From JAVVHH01 sp963835135 (GTDB lineage Bacteria > Pseudomonadota > Alphaproteobacteria > Acetobacterales > Acetobacteraceae), in assembly GCA_963835135.1 (NCBI GenBank), contig CAWIEF010000005.1, positions 806,001-870,000 of the forward strand: a stretch of DNA of 64,000 bases. The letters run 5' to 3'. This document shows, in pieces, positions 17,192-27,282 of this stretch. The notes below the pieces were generated by a model. The model did no database searches. It worked only from the letters and a program-made list of their open reading frames with translations, and was not told where the DNA came from. A program made the position numbers and the translations under genes. Position 1 is the first letter of the stretch, and each line of letters starts with the position of its first letter.

Positions 17192-17507
17192 GCGCTACGA
17201 ATCCGTCGTTTGCTCAAAGAGTTAATACAACCTTTTTATACGGCGTGGCATTTCCGCGTTTCCGCCGGTTTTTTCGCCGATAGGCCAAATTTCCTCTTGC
17301 GCGCTGTGGACCCCTCTCCTATTTGCGCTCCCACGCAGCAACGCACGTGCCTCTGGCCCCACGGGGTTACGTAACGACGTCAAGCGTTCTGGCACACCTG
17401 TTACGCTGGTTCGTTCGACCGTTTCGTTAACCCCGCTTCACCGTCAGCAAACGGTGAGCGCGCCCCTGCTCACTCCAGCGGGCGTTTGAACTTGAGGACA
17501 AGGCGCG
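17192..17507. other. Intergenic region between yihY and the decarboxylase gene
   Basis: These 316 bp separate two divergent genes. The left part (17210-17290) is comparatively AT-rich and should hold the yihY promoter. The right part contains several dyads: a 10-bp palindrome GTTACGTAAC at 17366-17375 and two hairpins at 17438-17484 described separately. No ORF is supported. Confidence 0.6.
17438..17484 (+). promoter_or_regulatory. Tandem hairpins in the decarboxylase 5' leader
   Basis: The first hairpin (17438-17457) has a 7-bp stem, TCACCGT with ACGGTGA, around a six-base loop. The second (17461-17484) pairs CGCCC with GGGCG and CTG with CAG around one bulged C. It ends about ten bases before the ribosome-binding segment at 17491-17502. 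Alphaproteobacterial ornithine decarboxylase genes often carry the structured speF leader, and this could be one; I cannot match the consensus by eye. Confidence 0.4.
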
Positions 17508-18638
17508 ATGACTCCAAAGGTCGCCCAGTTCATGGCCGATCATGCCCTGCCCACACCCTGCCTCGTGTTGGATGTGGATCGGGTCGAGCAAAATTACCGC
17601 CGGCTGACCCATGCCCTACCGCTGGCACGGGTGTACTATGCCGTCAAAGCCAACCCAGCCGCCCCGATCCTCCAGCGCCTGGTCGGCCTTGGCAGCGCAT
17701 TCGACGCCGCCAGCATTGAAGAGATCGATAGCTGCATCGGCGCGGGCGCCAGCCCGGCCGCGATCAGTTTCGGCAACACGATCAAGAAGATCTCCGCCAT
17801 ACAGCGCGCCTATGCCGCGGGCGTGACGATGTTTGCGTTCGACAGTGCCGAGGAGCTGGAGAAACTTGCGGTCCATGCGCCAGGCGCGAAGGTGTACTGC
17901 CGCCTGCTCGTCGAGAACGACGGCGCCGAATGGCCGCTCTCCCGCAAATTCGGCACCACGGTCCAAACCGCCAAGACGCTAATGGTCCGCGCCGGCCAGA
18001 TGGGCCTCGACCCCTATGGCTTGTCGTTCCACGTCGGCAGCCAGCAGACCACGACCGGCTCCTACGAGACCGCGATCGGTAAGGTCGGCATGCTGTTCAC
18101 CGATCTCAAGCGGGCCGGTGTCAACCTGCGCATGGTCAATCTGGGCGGCGGCTATCCCGTCCGCTACCGCGACGAGATCCCCGGCATCGACCGCTTTGCC
18201 GACGCGATCATGGGCGCGATGACCAAGGCATTCGGCAACGACATCCCCGAGATGCTGGTCGAGCCCGGTCGGTTCATCGTCGGCGATGCCGGCGTGATCA
18301 AGTCTGAAGTCGTCCTCGTGTGCCACAAGGGCGCCGATGACCCGGTGCGCTGGGTCTATCTCGACATCGGCCGCTTCGGCGGCCTGGCCGAAACCGAGGG
18401 CGAGTCGATCAAATACCGTTTCGCCACCCCGCATGACGGGAGCGCGACCGGCCCGGTCGCCATAGCCGGCCCGACCTGCGACGGCGCCGACATTTTGTAT
18501 GAAAAGTCCAACTACCGCCTGCCCCTCGCGCTGACCTGCGGCGACCTGGTCACAATCGAATCCACCGGCGCCTACACGACCACCTACGCCAGCCAGAAGT
18601 TCAACGGCTTCCTGCCGCTGGCCGAGCACTACATCTAG
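17508..18638 (+). CDS. speC: Ornithine/lysine decarboxylase, fold type III PLP
   Basis: The protein has 376 residues, the size of the eukaryote-like (group IV) decarboxylases common in alphaproteobacteria. The PLP-binding Lys is in VYYAVKANP. LSFHVGSQ holds the His that stacks on the cofactor, EPGRF binds the phosphate, and GPTCDGADIL holds the catalytic Cys of the partner subunit. It makes putrescine from ornithine, or cadaverine from lysine; the sequence alone does not separate the two. The start at 17508 follows GAGGACAAGG. Confidence 0.9.
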   Translation: MTPKVAQFMADHALPTPCLVLDVDRVEQNYRRLTHALPLARVYYAVKANPAAPILQRLVGLGSAFDAASIEEIDSCIGAGASPAAISFGNTIKKISAIQRAYAAGVTMFAFDSAEELEKLAVHAPGAKVYCRLLVENDGAEWPLSRKFGTTVQTAKTLMVRAGQMGLDPYGLSFHVGSQQTTTGSYETAIGKVGMLFTDLKRAGVNLRMVNLGGGYPVRYRDEIPGIDRFADAIMGAMTKAFGNDIPEMLVEPGRFIVGDAGVIKSEVVLVCHKGADDPVRWVYLDIGRFGGLAETEGESIKYRFATPHDGSATGPVAIAGPTCDGADILYEKSNYRLPLALTCGDLVTIESTGAYTTTYASQKFNGFLPLAEHYI

Positions 18639-18654
18639 CCCCTTATCCACCTTG

Positions 18655-18750
18655 GAGCCCTCTCCCTCCGGAGAGGGTTGGGTGAGGGTCCTTCCTCGGC
18701 TACAACGCTTCGGAGCCCTCACCCCGGCCCTTTCCCGGAGGGAGAGGGAG
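18655..18750. repeat. Paired inverted REP-like repeat, copy 1
   Basis: Two imperfect copies of a palindromic unit face each other. The first reads CCCTCTCCCTCCGGAGAGGG and ends in GGGTGAGGG (to 18688). The second begins CCCTCACCCC at 18716 and ends GGAGGGAGAGGG. The same unit occurs at 53331-53440 and 59159-59240. Confidence 0.85.
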
Positions 18751-18766
18751 AACCAAGGAGCGTCTC

Positions 18767-19465
18767 GTGGACAAGGTCACCATCACCGCCGATGACGGCG
18801 CCGGCACGTTCGACGCTGTCCTGGCCCGCGCGCCCGACCCTACCGCGGGTGTCGTCGTGCTCATCCAGGAGATCTTCGGCGTCAACGAGTTGATGAAGGA
18901 AACGGCCCGGCAAGTCGCCGAGCAGGGCTATCACGTCCTCGCCCCAGACCTGTTCTGGCGTCTCAAGCCCGGAATCGACCTCACCGACAAGACTCAGGCC
19001 GAGTGGGAGCAGGCGTTCGCCTACATGAACCAATTCGACCAAGCCAAGGGCGTGGCCGACCTCAAAGCGACCGTCGCGTTCGCCCGCACGATGGAGGGCA
19101 GCAACGGCAAGGTCGGCACCATGGGCTACTGCCTGGGCGGCCGTCTGGCGATGATGATGGCGACCGAGTCCGACGCCGACGTGAACATCTCCTATTACGG
19201 GGTCGGTCTCGACGGCCTGCTCGGCGGCCTCGACCACGTCAGCGCCCCGCTGCTGCTGCACATCGCCGATGAAGACAAGTTCTTCCCGCCGGAAGGCCGC
19301 GCGAAGGTCGTCGAGGCCGCCAAGGCGCGTCCGCACGTGCACGCCTACACCTATCCCAAGGCCGACCACGCGTTCGCTCGCGTGGGCGGAACGCACTGGC
19401 AGGCGCGCGCCGCGACGATCGCCAACGGGCGCAGTGCCGAAGCCCTCGCCGCTGCCCTCGGCTGA
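18767..19465 (+). CDS. Dienelactone hydrolase family protein
   Basis: The protein has 232 residues with a GTG start preceded by AAGGAGCG. It is an alpha/beta hydrolase whose nucleophile is Cys in GTMGYCLGGRLAM, with Asp in IADEDKFFP and His in PKADHAFAR. VVVLIQEIFGVNELMKE is the family's conserved N-terminal Glu segment. Dienelactone hydrolases act in chlorocatechol breakdown, but many relatives have unknown substrates. The stop overlaps the start of the CoA-transferase subunit gene (TGATG), so the three genes 18767-20996 form one unit. Confidence 0.88.
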   Translation: MDKVTITADDGAGTFDAVLARAPDPTAGVVVLIQEIFGVNELMKETARQVAEQGYHVLAPDLFWRLKPGIDLTDKTQAEWEQAFAYMNQFDQAKGVADLKATVAFARTMEGSNGKVGTMGYCLGGRLAMMMATESDADVNISYYGVGLDGLLGGLDHVSAPLLLHIADEDKFFPPEGRAKVVEAAKARPHVHAYTYPKADHAFARVGGTHWQARAATIANGRSAEALAAALG

Positions 19466-20274
19466 TGGACGCCGATCAGCTCGCCGCGCTCGTCCCGGAT
19501 GGCGTCATGCTGGCGCTGCCGCCGGACAACTCCCTGTCGCCCTGCGCCTTGGCCCGCGCCCTGGTCCGCCGCGGCGTGCGCGGGCTGCGGTTGCTCGGGG
19601 TGCCCGTGTCGGGCTTCGCGACCGACCTGCTGATCGGCGCCGGATGCGTCGCACAGGTCGAGACGTCGGCCGTGACACTCGGCGAGGCCGGGCTGGCGCC
19701 CCGCTTCGCGGCCGCGGTCGCCGCCGGGTCGCTGCGTGTGCTGGACGCGACGTGTCCGGCCATCCACACCATGCTGCAGGCTGCGGAGAAGGGCGTGCCG
19801 TTCATGCCGCTCCGGGGGGTGCTCGGCAGCGACCTGGTCGCGCACCGTCCGGATTGGCGCATCATGCAGAACCCGTTCAGCGACGGGCCTGACGAGATTC
19901 TACTCCTGCCGGCGTTGCAGCCCGATGTCGCTGCGTTCCATGCCGTCATGGCCGACGAGGCGGGCAATGTCTGGGTCGGCCGCCGCCGCGAACTCGCCAC
20001 CATCGCCCATGCGGCCAAGCGCGTTCTCGTCACCGTCGAGCGGATCGTGCCCGGCAACCTGCTCGAGGACGAGCGCCTCGCCCCCGGCACGATCAGCGCC
20101 ACCTATATCGAAGCCGTCGCCGTGGCCGAGCATGGCGCGTGGCCGGTTGCCCTGCTCGACGAATACGACGCCGACCCGGCCCACGTCGCCGCCTATGCCA
20201 AGGCCGCCCGCACCGACGCCGGGTTCCGCGCATATCTGGACGCCCACGTCTTTGTTCGCCTTGCCGCCGAATGA
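19465..20274 (+). CDS. CoA-transferase subunit A family protein
   Basis: The protein has 269 residues and resembles the alpha subunit of glutaconate/3-oxoacid-type (family I) CoA transferases; the segment RPDWRIMQNPFSDGPDEILL and the conserved middle GNVWVGRRRELATIAHAAKR support this. It is coupled by ATGA to the beta-subunit gene. The substrate acid is unknown; the dienelactone hydrolase upstream suggests an aromatic or ring-degradation pathway, which is inference. Confidence 0.75.
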   Translation: MDADQLAALVPDGVMLALPPDNSLSPCALARALVRRGVRGLRLLGVPVSGFATDLLIGAGCVAQVETSAVTLGEAGLAPRFAAAVAAGSLRVLDATCPAIHTMLQAAEKGVPFMPLRGVLGSDLVAHRPDWRIMQNPFSDGPDEILLLPALQPDVAAFHAVMADEAGNVWVGRRRELATIAHAAKRVLVTVERIVPGNLLEDERLAPGTISATYIEAVAVAEHGAWPVALLDEYDADPAHVAAYAKAARTDAGFRAYLDAHVFVRLAAE

Positions 20275-20996
20275 TCCATCCGCAGGAGCGCCTGATCGGA
20301 GCGATGGCGCGCCTCATCCTCGACCCGTCCGCCCCGCCTGCCCGGCACATCGCCGTGGGCGCGGCGAGCCCGATCCCGGCGGCTGCCTGCTGGCTGGTCA
20401 AGACGCTCGGGCATGACGTGCGCCTGTCCCTGCTGCACAAACGAACCGGCAATCCGTTCACTGAGGGCTCGCGCGAGTTGTTCGACCTGGCGGGCCAGGG
20501 CCGGCTCGACCTGTTCTTCCTCGGCGGCGGCCAGATCGACGGCCAAGCCAACCTCAACCTAATCGGGACCGGCGATTGGCCCGGCCGAACCGCCCGCTTC
20601 CCCGGCAGCTTCGGCAGCGCGTTCATGTACATGATGGTGCCGCGCACGATCCTGTTCCGCGAGGAGCACAGCCGCCGGGTCCTGGTCGAAAAAGTCGATG
20701 CGGTCAGCGCCGCGGGCATCTCGCCCCCTGGCCAATTCCGCCGCGGCACGGCCCAGGCCTTGGTCACCGGCCGCTGCGTCTTCCGCTTCGATGGCGCCCG
20801 CTTCTCGCTGGCGTCACGCCACCCCGGCCAAGACGCCGCCACCATCCGCGCCGAAACCGGCTTCGACTATGAGGGGTTGGACGCGCCCGAGACGCCCGAT
20901 CCGACCGACGAGGAACTCGCCCTCCTCCGGGGCGCCGTCCGCGCCGAGATGGTCGAGACCTACCCGGAGTTCTGCGCCCGGGTCTGGCCCGCGTAG
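20271..20996 (+). CDS. CoA-transferase subunit B family protein
   Basis: The protein has 241 residues from the ATG at 20271, which overlaps the subunit A stop. Family segments are FFLGGGQIDGQANLNLIGTG and PGSFGSAFMYMMVPRTILF. It resembles the beta subunits of glutaconate and IpdAB-type CoA transferases. I could not locate the classical catalytic Glu motif with confidence, which also fits the IpdB-like branch where the acid residue sits differently. Confidence 0.75.
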   Translation: MIHPQERLIGAMARLILDPSAPPARHIAVGAASPIPAAACWLVKTLGHDVRLSLLHKRTGNPFTEGSRELFDLAGQGRLDLFFLGGGQIDGQANLNLIGTGDWPGRTARFPGSFGSAFMYMMVPRTILFREEHSRRVLVEKVDAVSAAGISPPGQFRRGTAQALVTGRCVFRFDGARFSLASRHPGQDAATIRAETGFDYEGLDAPETPDPTDEELALLRGAVRAEMVETYPEFCARVWPA

Positions 20997-21039
20997 GGCG
21001 GATGCGGTCCGCCGTCGCGGCGGGTGGATCGCATGCGCC

Positions 21040-21879
21040 CTATGCGGGCGGAACCGGGTCGCAGGCGGCGGCGGTCACCCGCGCCAGCACCGTCATCCGA
21101 CGCGCCGCCACGCCCGCCCCCGCCATGTCGCCGAGCGCATGGGCCAGCAGCGGGTTCGACAGCAGCGCATGCGCCGCCGTGTTGCCCGCGAACTCGACGG
21201 CGCCCACGACCGTTGCCGACAGCGCCGTCCGCCGCAGCAGCGACAGAGTGCCCAGCACGCCCGGCCGCAGCCCGTAGAGCGCCGCGATCTGGCGGACGAG
21301 GCGCACCCCACGCCAGGCGACCAACGCCACGTCCAACGCCGGCGAGGGCATTGCCGCGATCCCGGCCACGACCTGCACCGAAGCCGTTCGGCCCAGCACG
21401 TCGGCCGCGTCGCGCAACGCTCGGCTCGGGCCGCTGCGCAGCAACGCCAGCGCCGCATCCGGATCATTGATCTGCCGCAGCGCCGGGAGCAGCGACGGTT
21501 CGGCCTGCGCCGCCCAGCGGCGCGCCGCGTCCGCGATGCGGCCGGCTTCACCAGACCGCAGATCGTCGCGGAGCCGATCGACGTGGCCGAGCGCGAACAA
21601 CGCCCGCACTTCGCGCCAGAGCCCGGCGCCCAGCAATCCAAACCCAGCCGCCGCCACCCCGAGCGTCACCCAGCCCAGCACGGCAGATCGCGCGAACTGG
21701 TCGACCACGAAATTGGCGGCACCCAGGGCCGCGAAGCCGATCGCGAGCACCGAGACGCCCGCGAGCGCCAAGACCGGGGTTGCCATGCGGGGGGTCGGGT
21801 CGAGCGCGAGGACGATCGGCTCCGGCTCCAGCCGGGGCGCCGCCTGCGTCTCGAGTTCGAAGAACGGCTCCGGGGTCAC
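21040..21879 (-). CDS. ycjF: YcjF-like membrane protein (TIGR01620/DUF697)
   Basis: The protein has 279 residues. Two transmembrane helices (about residues 33-55 and 67-88) precede a helical domain with LRSGPSRALRDAADVLG and a DUF697-like C-terminus (about 200-270). It overlaps the upstream ycjX gene by ATGA (21876-21879), the usual ycjX-ycjF pair linked to envelope or phage-shock stress in gammaproteobacteria. The molecular role is unknown. Confidence 0.85.
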   Translation of the reverse strand: MTPEPFFELETQAAPRLEPEPIVLALDPTPRMATPVLALAGVSVLAIGFAALGAANFVVDQFARSAVLGWVTLGVAAAGFGLLGAGLWREVRALFALGHVDRLRDDLRSGEAGRIADAARRWAAQAEPSLLPALRQINDPDAALALLRSGPSRALRDAADVLGRTASVQVVAGIAAMPSPALDVALVAWRGVRLVRQIAALYGLRPGVLGTLSLLRRTALSATVVGAVEFAGNTAAHALLSNPLLAHALGDMAGAGVAARRMTVLARVTAAACDPVPPA

Positions 21880-23222
21880 AGCAGGTCATCCAACAGGAAC
21901 AGCAGCAACGCATCCAGGCCGATGCTTGGGACGCCGCCCCTGCCCCGATCCGGCGGCCGCAGCGGCTCGAATTGCGGTATCTGCAGGAAGCGGTGCGCCC
22001 AGAACTCCGGACCGGGCGGCCGATCCGGCACCTCGCCCGGATACGACCGGCCGGGCGAGGTATCCCCAATGCGGCGGCCACGCACCGCTGAAAGCGCGTG
22101 ATCGCCGACCTGCATGACGATGTCCTCGGTGCAGCGGACGGCACTGAGCGGAAAATACCCCGCGCGGACGTCGAGCGTCGGCGCGGCGACGGTGCGGAGC
22201 AGGGCCGCCAGGTTGCCGCGCTGCCGTTCGGCCACATGATCCGCCTTGGTCGCCGCGAACGCCACGCGCGACAACACCGGCGGCGGCCAGCGCAGCCGCC
22301 CGATCGCCATGGCAGCCTCCAGCCAGTCGCGCTCCCACCGCAATGACGCGGACGCCTCCTTGAGCGCCGCGCTGACATTTTCAAAGGCGGCCGGGCCGGC
22401 ATGCAGGGCCGACAGCAAATCGACCAGGACGACCATCCGGTCGAGCTGACCAAAGAGCGGATCCGATAGATCGGCTTGCACGGCTTCCTTATAGGCATCG
22501 AAGCGCTGGGACATGAGCGTCGCCAGCCCGCCTTGTCCGCGCAGCGGAAAGAACGCCATCCAGGGTGGCTCGGCTCCCGGCGCCGGCATCAGGAAGCGGC
22601 CGGGCTGCAGCAGCGCAAGACCCGCCTCGCGCAAGCTCGAGAGCAGGTCGCGGTAGAGGCGATTCCCGGTCGTGGCAACAGCCTCGTCGGCAGGCGATGC
22701 CGCAGGCATCGCGTTGGCGAAGGCGAGAAATGTCGCCGCTTCAGCCCGTCCCTCGAGGCGCCGCAGCGTCGCCGCCGACCACGTCGCGAAATCCTGCCCG
22801 AGCAGCGGCAGGTCGAGCAGCCATTCACCAGGGTAGTCGAGAAACTCGAGCCGGAGCGCAAAGGGCGGCAGAGCGCTCGCCAGCCCGGTGCGCGGGATCG
22901 ACAGATCGAGCGCGAGAAGCGAGGCGGCGTCGGTCCGCGCGGGCCAAGCCGGCGGGTCTTGCGCCAAGGACGCCAGATGGCCCGCCACGTCGAACCGCGG
23001 CAGGCTTGCCGTTCCGGCCGGAGCGATCCCGATCCGCGGCACCCGCCCACGCAGGCGATCCGATAGCGCAGGCAGGACAGGCCGCCCCGCCCCGAGTGCC
23101 AGCAGATTGGCGGCAACCGAGGTAAGAAAGGCGGTCTTGCCAGCCCGGGCGAGGCCGGTCACGCCGATCCGAACCGTGCGCCCCACCGCCACGTCCAGCG
23201 GCAGACGCCAGTTCAGATCCAT
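21876..23222 (-). CDS. ycjX: YcjX family NTPase
   Basis: The protein has 448 residues. It is a P-loop protein with Walker A in GVTGLARAGKTAFLTS near residue 25 and the family segments FLDYPGEWLLDLPLL and KADHVAERQRGNL. YcjX proteins are GTPase-like and associate with YcjF, encoded directly downstream. The pair lies 21 bp after gloA on the same strand order, but whether it is cotranscribed with lpxI-gloA is not clear. Confidence 0.9.
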   Translation of the reverse strand: MDLNWRLPLDVAVGRTVRIGVTGLARAGKTAFLTSVAANLLALGAGRPVLPALSDRLRGRVPRIGIAPAGTASLPRFDVAGHLASLAQDPPAWPARTDAASLLALDLSIPRTGLASALPPFALRLEFLDYPGEWLLDLPLLGQDFATWSAATLRRLEGRAEAATFLAFANAMPAASPADEAVATTGNRLYRDLLSSLREAGLALLQPGRFLMPAPGAEPPWMAFFPLRGQGGLATLMSQRFDAYKEAVQADLSDPLFGQLDRMVVLVDLLSALHAGPAAFENVSAALKEASASLRWERDWLEAAMAIGRLRWPPPVLSRVAFAATKADHVAERQRGNLAALLRTVAAPTLDVRAGYFPLSAVRCTEDIVMQVGDHALSAVRGRRIGDTSPGRSYPGEVPDRPPGPEFWAHRFLQIPQFEPLRPPDRGRGGVPSIGLDALLLFLLDDLL

Positions 23223-23243
23223 CGGACTCTGCCGGCGGCCCGC

Positions 23244-24500
<1,257 letters not shown>

Positions 24501-24543
24501 ATGGTGTTATCTTGCGTTTGACGCCCAGCAGCGAGTAGTGCAG

Positions 24544-24557
24544 TTAACATACGTTAA
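24544..24557. promoter_or_regulatory. Inverted repeat upstream of the small gene
   Basis: TTAACATACGTTAA is a dyad (TTAAC and GTTAA with a four-base spacer) in an AT-rich gap of 70 bp between the divergent lpxI and the small ORF at 24571. It could be an operator or part of a promoter. Confidence 0.3.
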
Positions 24558-24570
24558 TTCGGGAACTTCG

Positions 24571-24759
24571 ATGAACAATGACATACTTCCGACGTCGGAA
24601 GGTATTCTGCGCTGCCTGCAAGCGATCGCCGAAGAGACCGCATCGGTTGGACTGATCCGGACCTATCTAGCGCTGCAGCAAGCCATCAGCCTCTGCAGCA
24701 TGGAGATGGGCGTGTCGCACCCCTCGGCACCGGCCAATTGTCTCGAGTTGGTCCACTAA
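24571..24759 (+). CDS. Small conserved-looking protein, 62 residues
   Basis: An ATG at 24571 opens a 62-residue frame beginning MNNDILPTSEGILRCLQAIA. The pattern SEGILRCLQAIAEETAS, followed by a second helix (RTYLALQQAISLCSMEM), resembles small two-helix proteins annotated as hypothetical in many alphaproteobacteria. It is predicted soluble and cytoplasmic. It lies on the opposite strand between lpxA and lpxI, interrupting the lipid A gene run, and is less GC-rich than its neighbours. Function unknown. Confidence 0.65.
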   Translation: MNNDILPTSEGILRCLQAIAEETASVGLIRTYLALQQAISLCSMEMGVSHPSAPANCLELVH

Positions 24760-24761
24760 CC

Positions 24762-25634
24762 CTAAGCTGCCGTCTCGTCCGCATCCGACCCGGCGCGGAT
24801 CAGCCCGCGCCTGCTTGCCGCCGCCGCGAAGTCCAGTACTTCCGTCACCAGATCGTCGTCGCCGAACTCTGCGCGCACGGCGCTCATACGGTCCGCCAGA
24901 ACGCCCTCGCCCCAAAACAGCGTCCGGACCGCCGCGCGTAGCGTCAGCAGCCGCGTCCGGTCGACCCCGCGCCGCCGCAAGCCGATCACGTTGAGCCCGG
25001 CCAGCCGCGCCCGGTTCCCGATCACGCTGCCGAACGGGATGACGTCCGCCTCCACACCCGACACGCCGCCGATCATGGCCCCCCGGCCGATCCGGACGAA
25101 CTGATGAATCGCCGCCGCCCCGCCGACCACGGCGCCGTCCCCGATCGACACGTGCCCGCCCATGACGACGTTGTTGGCGATCACCACCGAGTCGCCGATC
25201 TCGCAATCATGCGCGACATGCACCACCGCCATCAGCAAGCAGCCCGCGCCCACGCGCGTCAGCCCGGAGCCTGTGACGGTCCCACGGTGGATCGTGCAGT
25301 GCTCGCGGACCTGGGTGCGCGCGCCGATTTCGCAGAGCGTCGGCTCGCCCTTGTACTTCAGGTCCTGCGGTGCAAGGCCGACGGTGCAGAACGGATACAA
25401 CACCGCGCCCTCGCCCACCGTCGTGTCGCCGTCGACCACGACATGCGAGACCAGACGGACGTCGTCGTGCAGCTTGACGCCCGCGCCCACGTGGCAGAAG
25501 GGACCGATCGTGACCCGTTCGCCGATCTGCGCGCCTGGCTCGATGACGGCCGAGGAATGGATCGCCACTCGATCCCGGTTGGGCAGCGCGAGGGCATTGG
25601 TATCGTCGAGCATCGGCGTAGCGTAGGAGGACAT
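24762..25634 (-). CDS. lpxA: UDP-N-acetylglucosamine acyltransferase LpxA
   Basis: The protein has 290 residues with left-handed hexapeptide repeats over about residues 25-210. The catalytic His is in VVHVAHDCEIGDSVVIANN, and GVEADVIPFGSVIGNRARL is the typical late segment. It catalyses the first step of lipid A synthesis. The start at 25634 gives about 20 extra N-terminal residues compared with many LpxA proteins, whose homology begins at VAIHSSAVIEPGAQIG. It follows fabZ by 50 bp in the lpx run. Confidence 0.95.
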   Translation of the reverse strand: MSSYATPMLDDTNALALPNRDRVAIHSSAVIEPGAQIGERVTIGPFCHVGAGVKLHDDVRLVSHVVVDGDTTVGEGAVLYPFCTVGLAPQDLKYKGEPTLCEIGARTQVREHCTIHRGTVTGSGLTRVGAGCLLMAVVHVAHDCEIGDSVVIANNVVMGGHVSIGDGAVVGGAAAIHQFVRIGRGAMIGGVSGVEADVIPFGSVIGNRARLAGLNVIGLRRRGVDRTRLLTLRAAVRTLFWGEGVLADRMSAVRAEFGDDDLVTEVLDFAAAASRRGLIRAGSDADETAA

Positions 25635-25684
25635 TCGATTCGAGCCAACTCAACCATTGTTGCCGACCGTGTCGGGATGCCGCC

Positions 25685-26209
25685 TTAGCGATCCATGATC
25701 ATGGCGGAGAACGTCGCCTCGGCAACGGCGACCCCGTCGACCCGGGCGACGCCAGCGAACTTCCAGACGTTGTTGCGGCTGCGGACCTTCGACACGTGCA
25801 CCCGGAGCTGGTCGCCCGGCACCACCGGCCGGCGGAACTTGGCGTTGTCGATGGTCATGAAATAAACGAGCTTGCCCATCGCATACTCGCCCAGCGTCTC
25901 GACGACGAGCACGGCGGCCGTCTGCGCCATCGATTCGATGATCAGCACGCCCGGCATCACCGGATGACCCGGGAAATGGCCTTGGAAATACTGCTCGTTC
26001 ATGGTGACGTTCTTCACGCCGGTCGCCGACTCGTTGCGGATCATGTCGGTCATGCGGTCGATCATCAGCATCGGATAGCGATGTGGGATCGCACGCATGA
26101 TCCCCGCCAAGTCGAGCGCCTCCATCACGGGCGCAGCGACGCCGTCCGTCTGGGTTGCCACGGCGGCGTGCGCGTCACTGGGAGACTGGGTGCCATCCAT
26201 TCCGGTCAA
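25685..26209 (-). CDS. fabZ: 3-hydroxyacyl-ACP dehydratase FabZ
   Basis: The protein has 174 residues, with about 25 extra at the N-terminus. The hot-dog fold motifs IPHRYPMLMIDRM and the catalytic segment HFPGHPVMPGVLIIESMAQ (His and Glu) are intact. It dehydrates 3-hydroxyacyl-ACP, competing with LpxA and LpxD for substrate, which explains its place between lpxD and lpxA. The start overlaps the lpxD stop (ATGA). Confidence 0.96.
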   Translation of the reverse strand: MTGMDGTQSPSDAHAAVATQTDGVAAPVMEALDLAGIMRAIPHRYPMLMIDRMTDMIRNESATGVKNVTMNEQYFQGHFPGHPVMPGVLIIESMAQTAAVLVVETLGEYAMGKLVYFMTIDNAKFRRPVVPGDQLRVHVSKVRSRNNVWKFAGVARVDGVAVAEATFSAMIMDR

Positions 26210-27276
26210 TCCGACGACTGGTTGCCAACTGTTTTGGGCTGGCGCGTGAGCTTTCGCAATGTGGCGATGCCACGGAAAAAGTCGCGGACCGGCTCGGCCG
26301 GGCTGCCGACCACGTCGGTGCCGCCGGCCAGATCGGACATCACGCCCGCCTGCGCCCCGATCCGGGCTTTGCTGCCAACGGTGATATGGCCATTGATGCC
26401 CGCCTGGGCGGCCACCACCACGAAATCACCAAGCGTGGCCGAGCCGGCAATGCCCACCTGAGCCACGATCACGCAACAGCGTCCAACGCGGACGTTGTGG
26501 CCGATCTGCACGAGGTTATCGATCCGCGTTCCCGCCCCGACCACCGTGTCTTGCGTAGAGCCACGGTCGACGCAGGTGTTGGCGCCGATCTCGACGTCAT
26601 CCTCGATGATGACCCGGCCAAGCTGCGGCACCGTTAGGAAACCGCGGTCGGTTTGGGCAAAGCCAAAGCCCTCCTGCCCGATCTTCACGCCAGGCAGAAG
26701 GTTGACCCGGTCACCCAGAACGGCATGCGACAAGCTCACCAGCGCCCCAATCCGGCAATCGCTCCCTATGATAACGCCGTCGGCAATGACGGCTCCAGCG
26801 CCAATGCGCGTTCGCGCGCCCACCACCGCCGCCGTGCCGATGATCGCATTCGGCCCGATCTCCGCCGTGTCGTCCACCAGGGCGGACGGCTCGACGACCG
26901 CGCTGGGGTGGATGCCCGGCGTGACCGGCGGTGGAGGGAAGAACAGCGCCGCGACCTTGGCCCAGGCCACATAGGGCGTCGATGTGGGGATTGCCACGCT
27001 GCCGTCTGGCACGCGCGCGGCCAGTTCGGGGTGCACGATGACCGCGCCGGCCCGGGTGGTCGCCAACAGGTCCGCGTAGCGGCGATTGTCCAAGAAGCTG
27101 ACCTGGTCCGGCCCTGCGGTCTGCAACGGGGACACGCCGTGCATCAGCGTGTCGCCGGCGTCGATCTCGGCGCCGGCGATCTTGGCCACATCCGCAAGCC
27201 GGTGCGGGCCCGTCCGGGCGAAGAAGCGCGAGTCGCCCGGACCCGGGGCAAGCTCGCGCAGGGAGGTTTCGGCCAA
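26206..27276 (-). CDS. lpxD: UDP-3-O-acylglucosamine N-acyltransferase LpxD
   Basis: The protein has 356 residues. An N-terminal uridine-binding domain (about 1-110; SPLQTAGPDQVSFLDNRRYA) is followed by hexapeptide repeats (about 115-320) with the catalytic His in NLVQIGHNVRVG and the Gly-rich KIGQEGFGFAQTDRGF loop. It adds the second hydroxyacyl chain in lipid A synthesis. It lies six bases after skp and overlaps fabZ. Confidence 0.96.
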   Translation of the reverse strand: MAETSLRELAPGPGDSRFFARTGPHRLADVAKIAGAEIDAGDTLMHGVSPLQTAGPDQVSFLDNRRYADLLATTRAGAVIVHPELAARVPDGSVAIPTSTPYVAWAKVAALFFPPPPVTPGIHPSAVVEPSALVDDTAEIGPNAIIGTAAVVGARTRIGAGAVIADGVIIGSDCRIGALVSLSHAVLGDRVNLLPGVKIGQEGFGFAQTDRGFLTVPQLGRVIIEDDVEIGANTCVDRGSTQDTVVGAGTRIDNLVQIGHNVRVGRCCVIVAQVGIAGSATLGDFVVVAAQAGINGHITVGSKARIGAQAGVMSDLAGGTDVVGSPAEPVRDFFRGIATLRKLTRQPKTVGNQSSD

Positions 27277-27282
27277 GGATGC

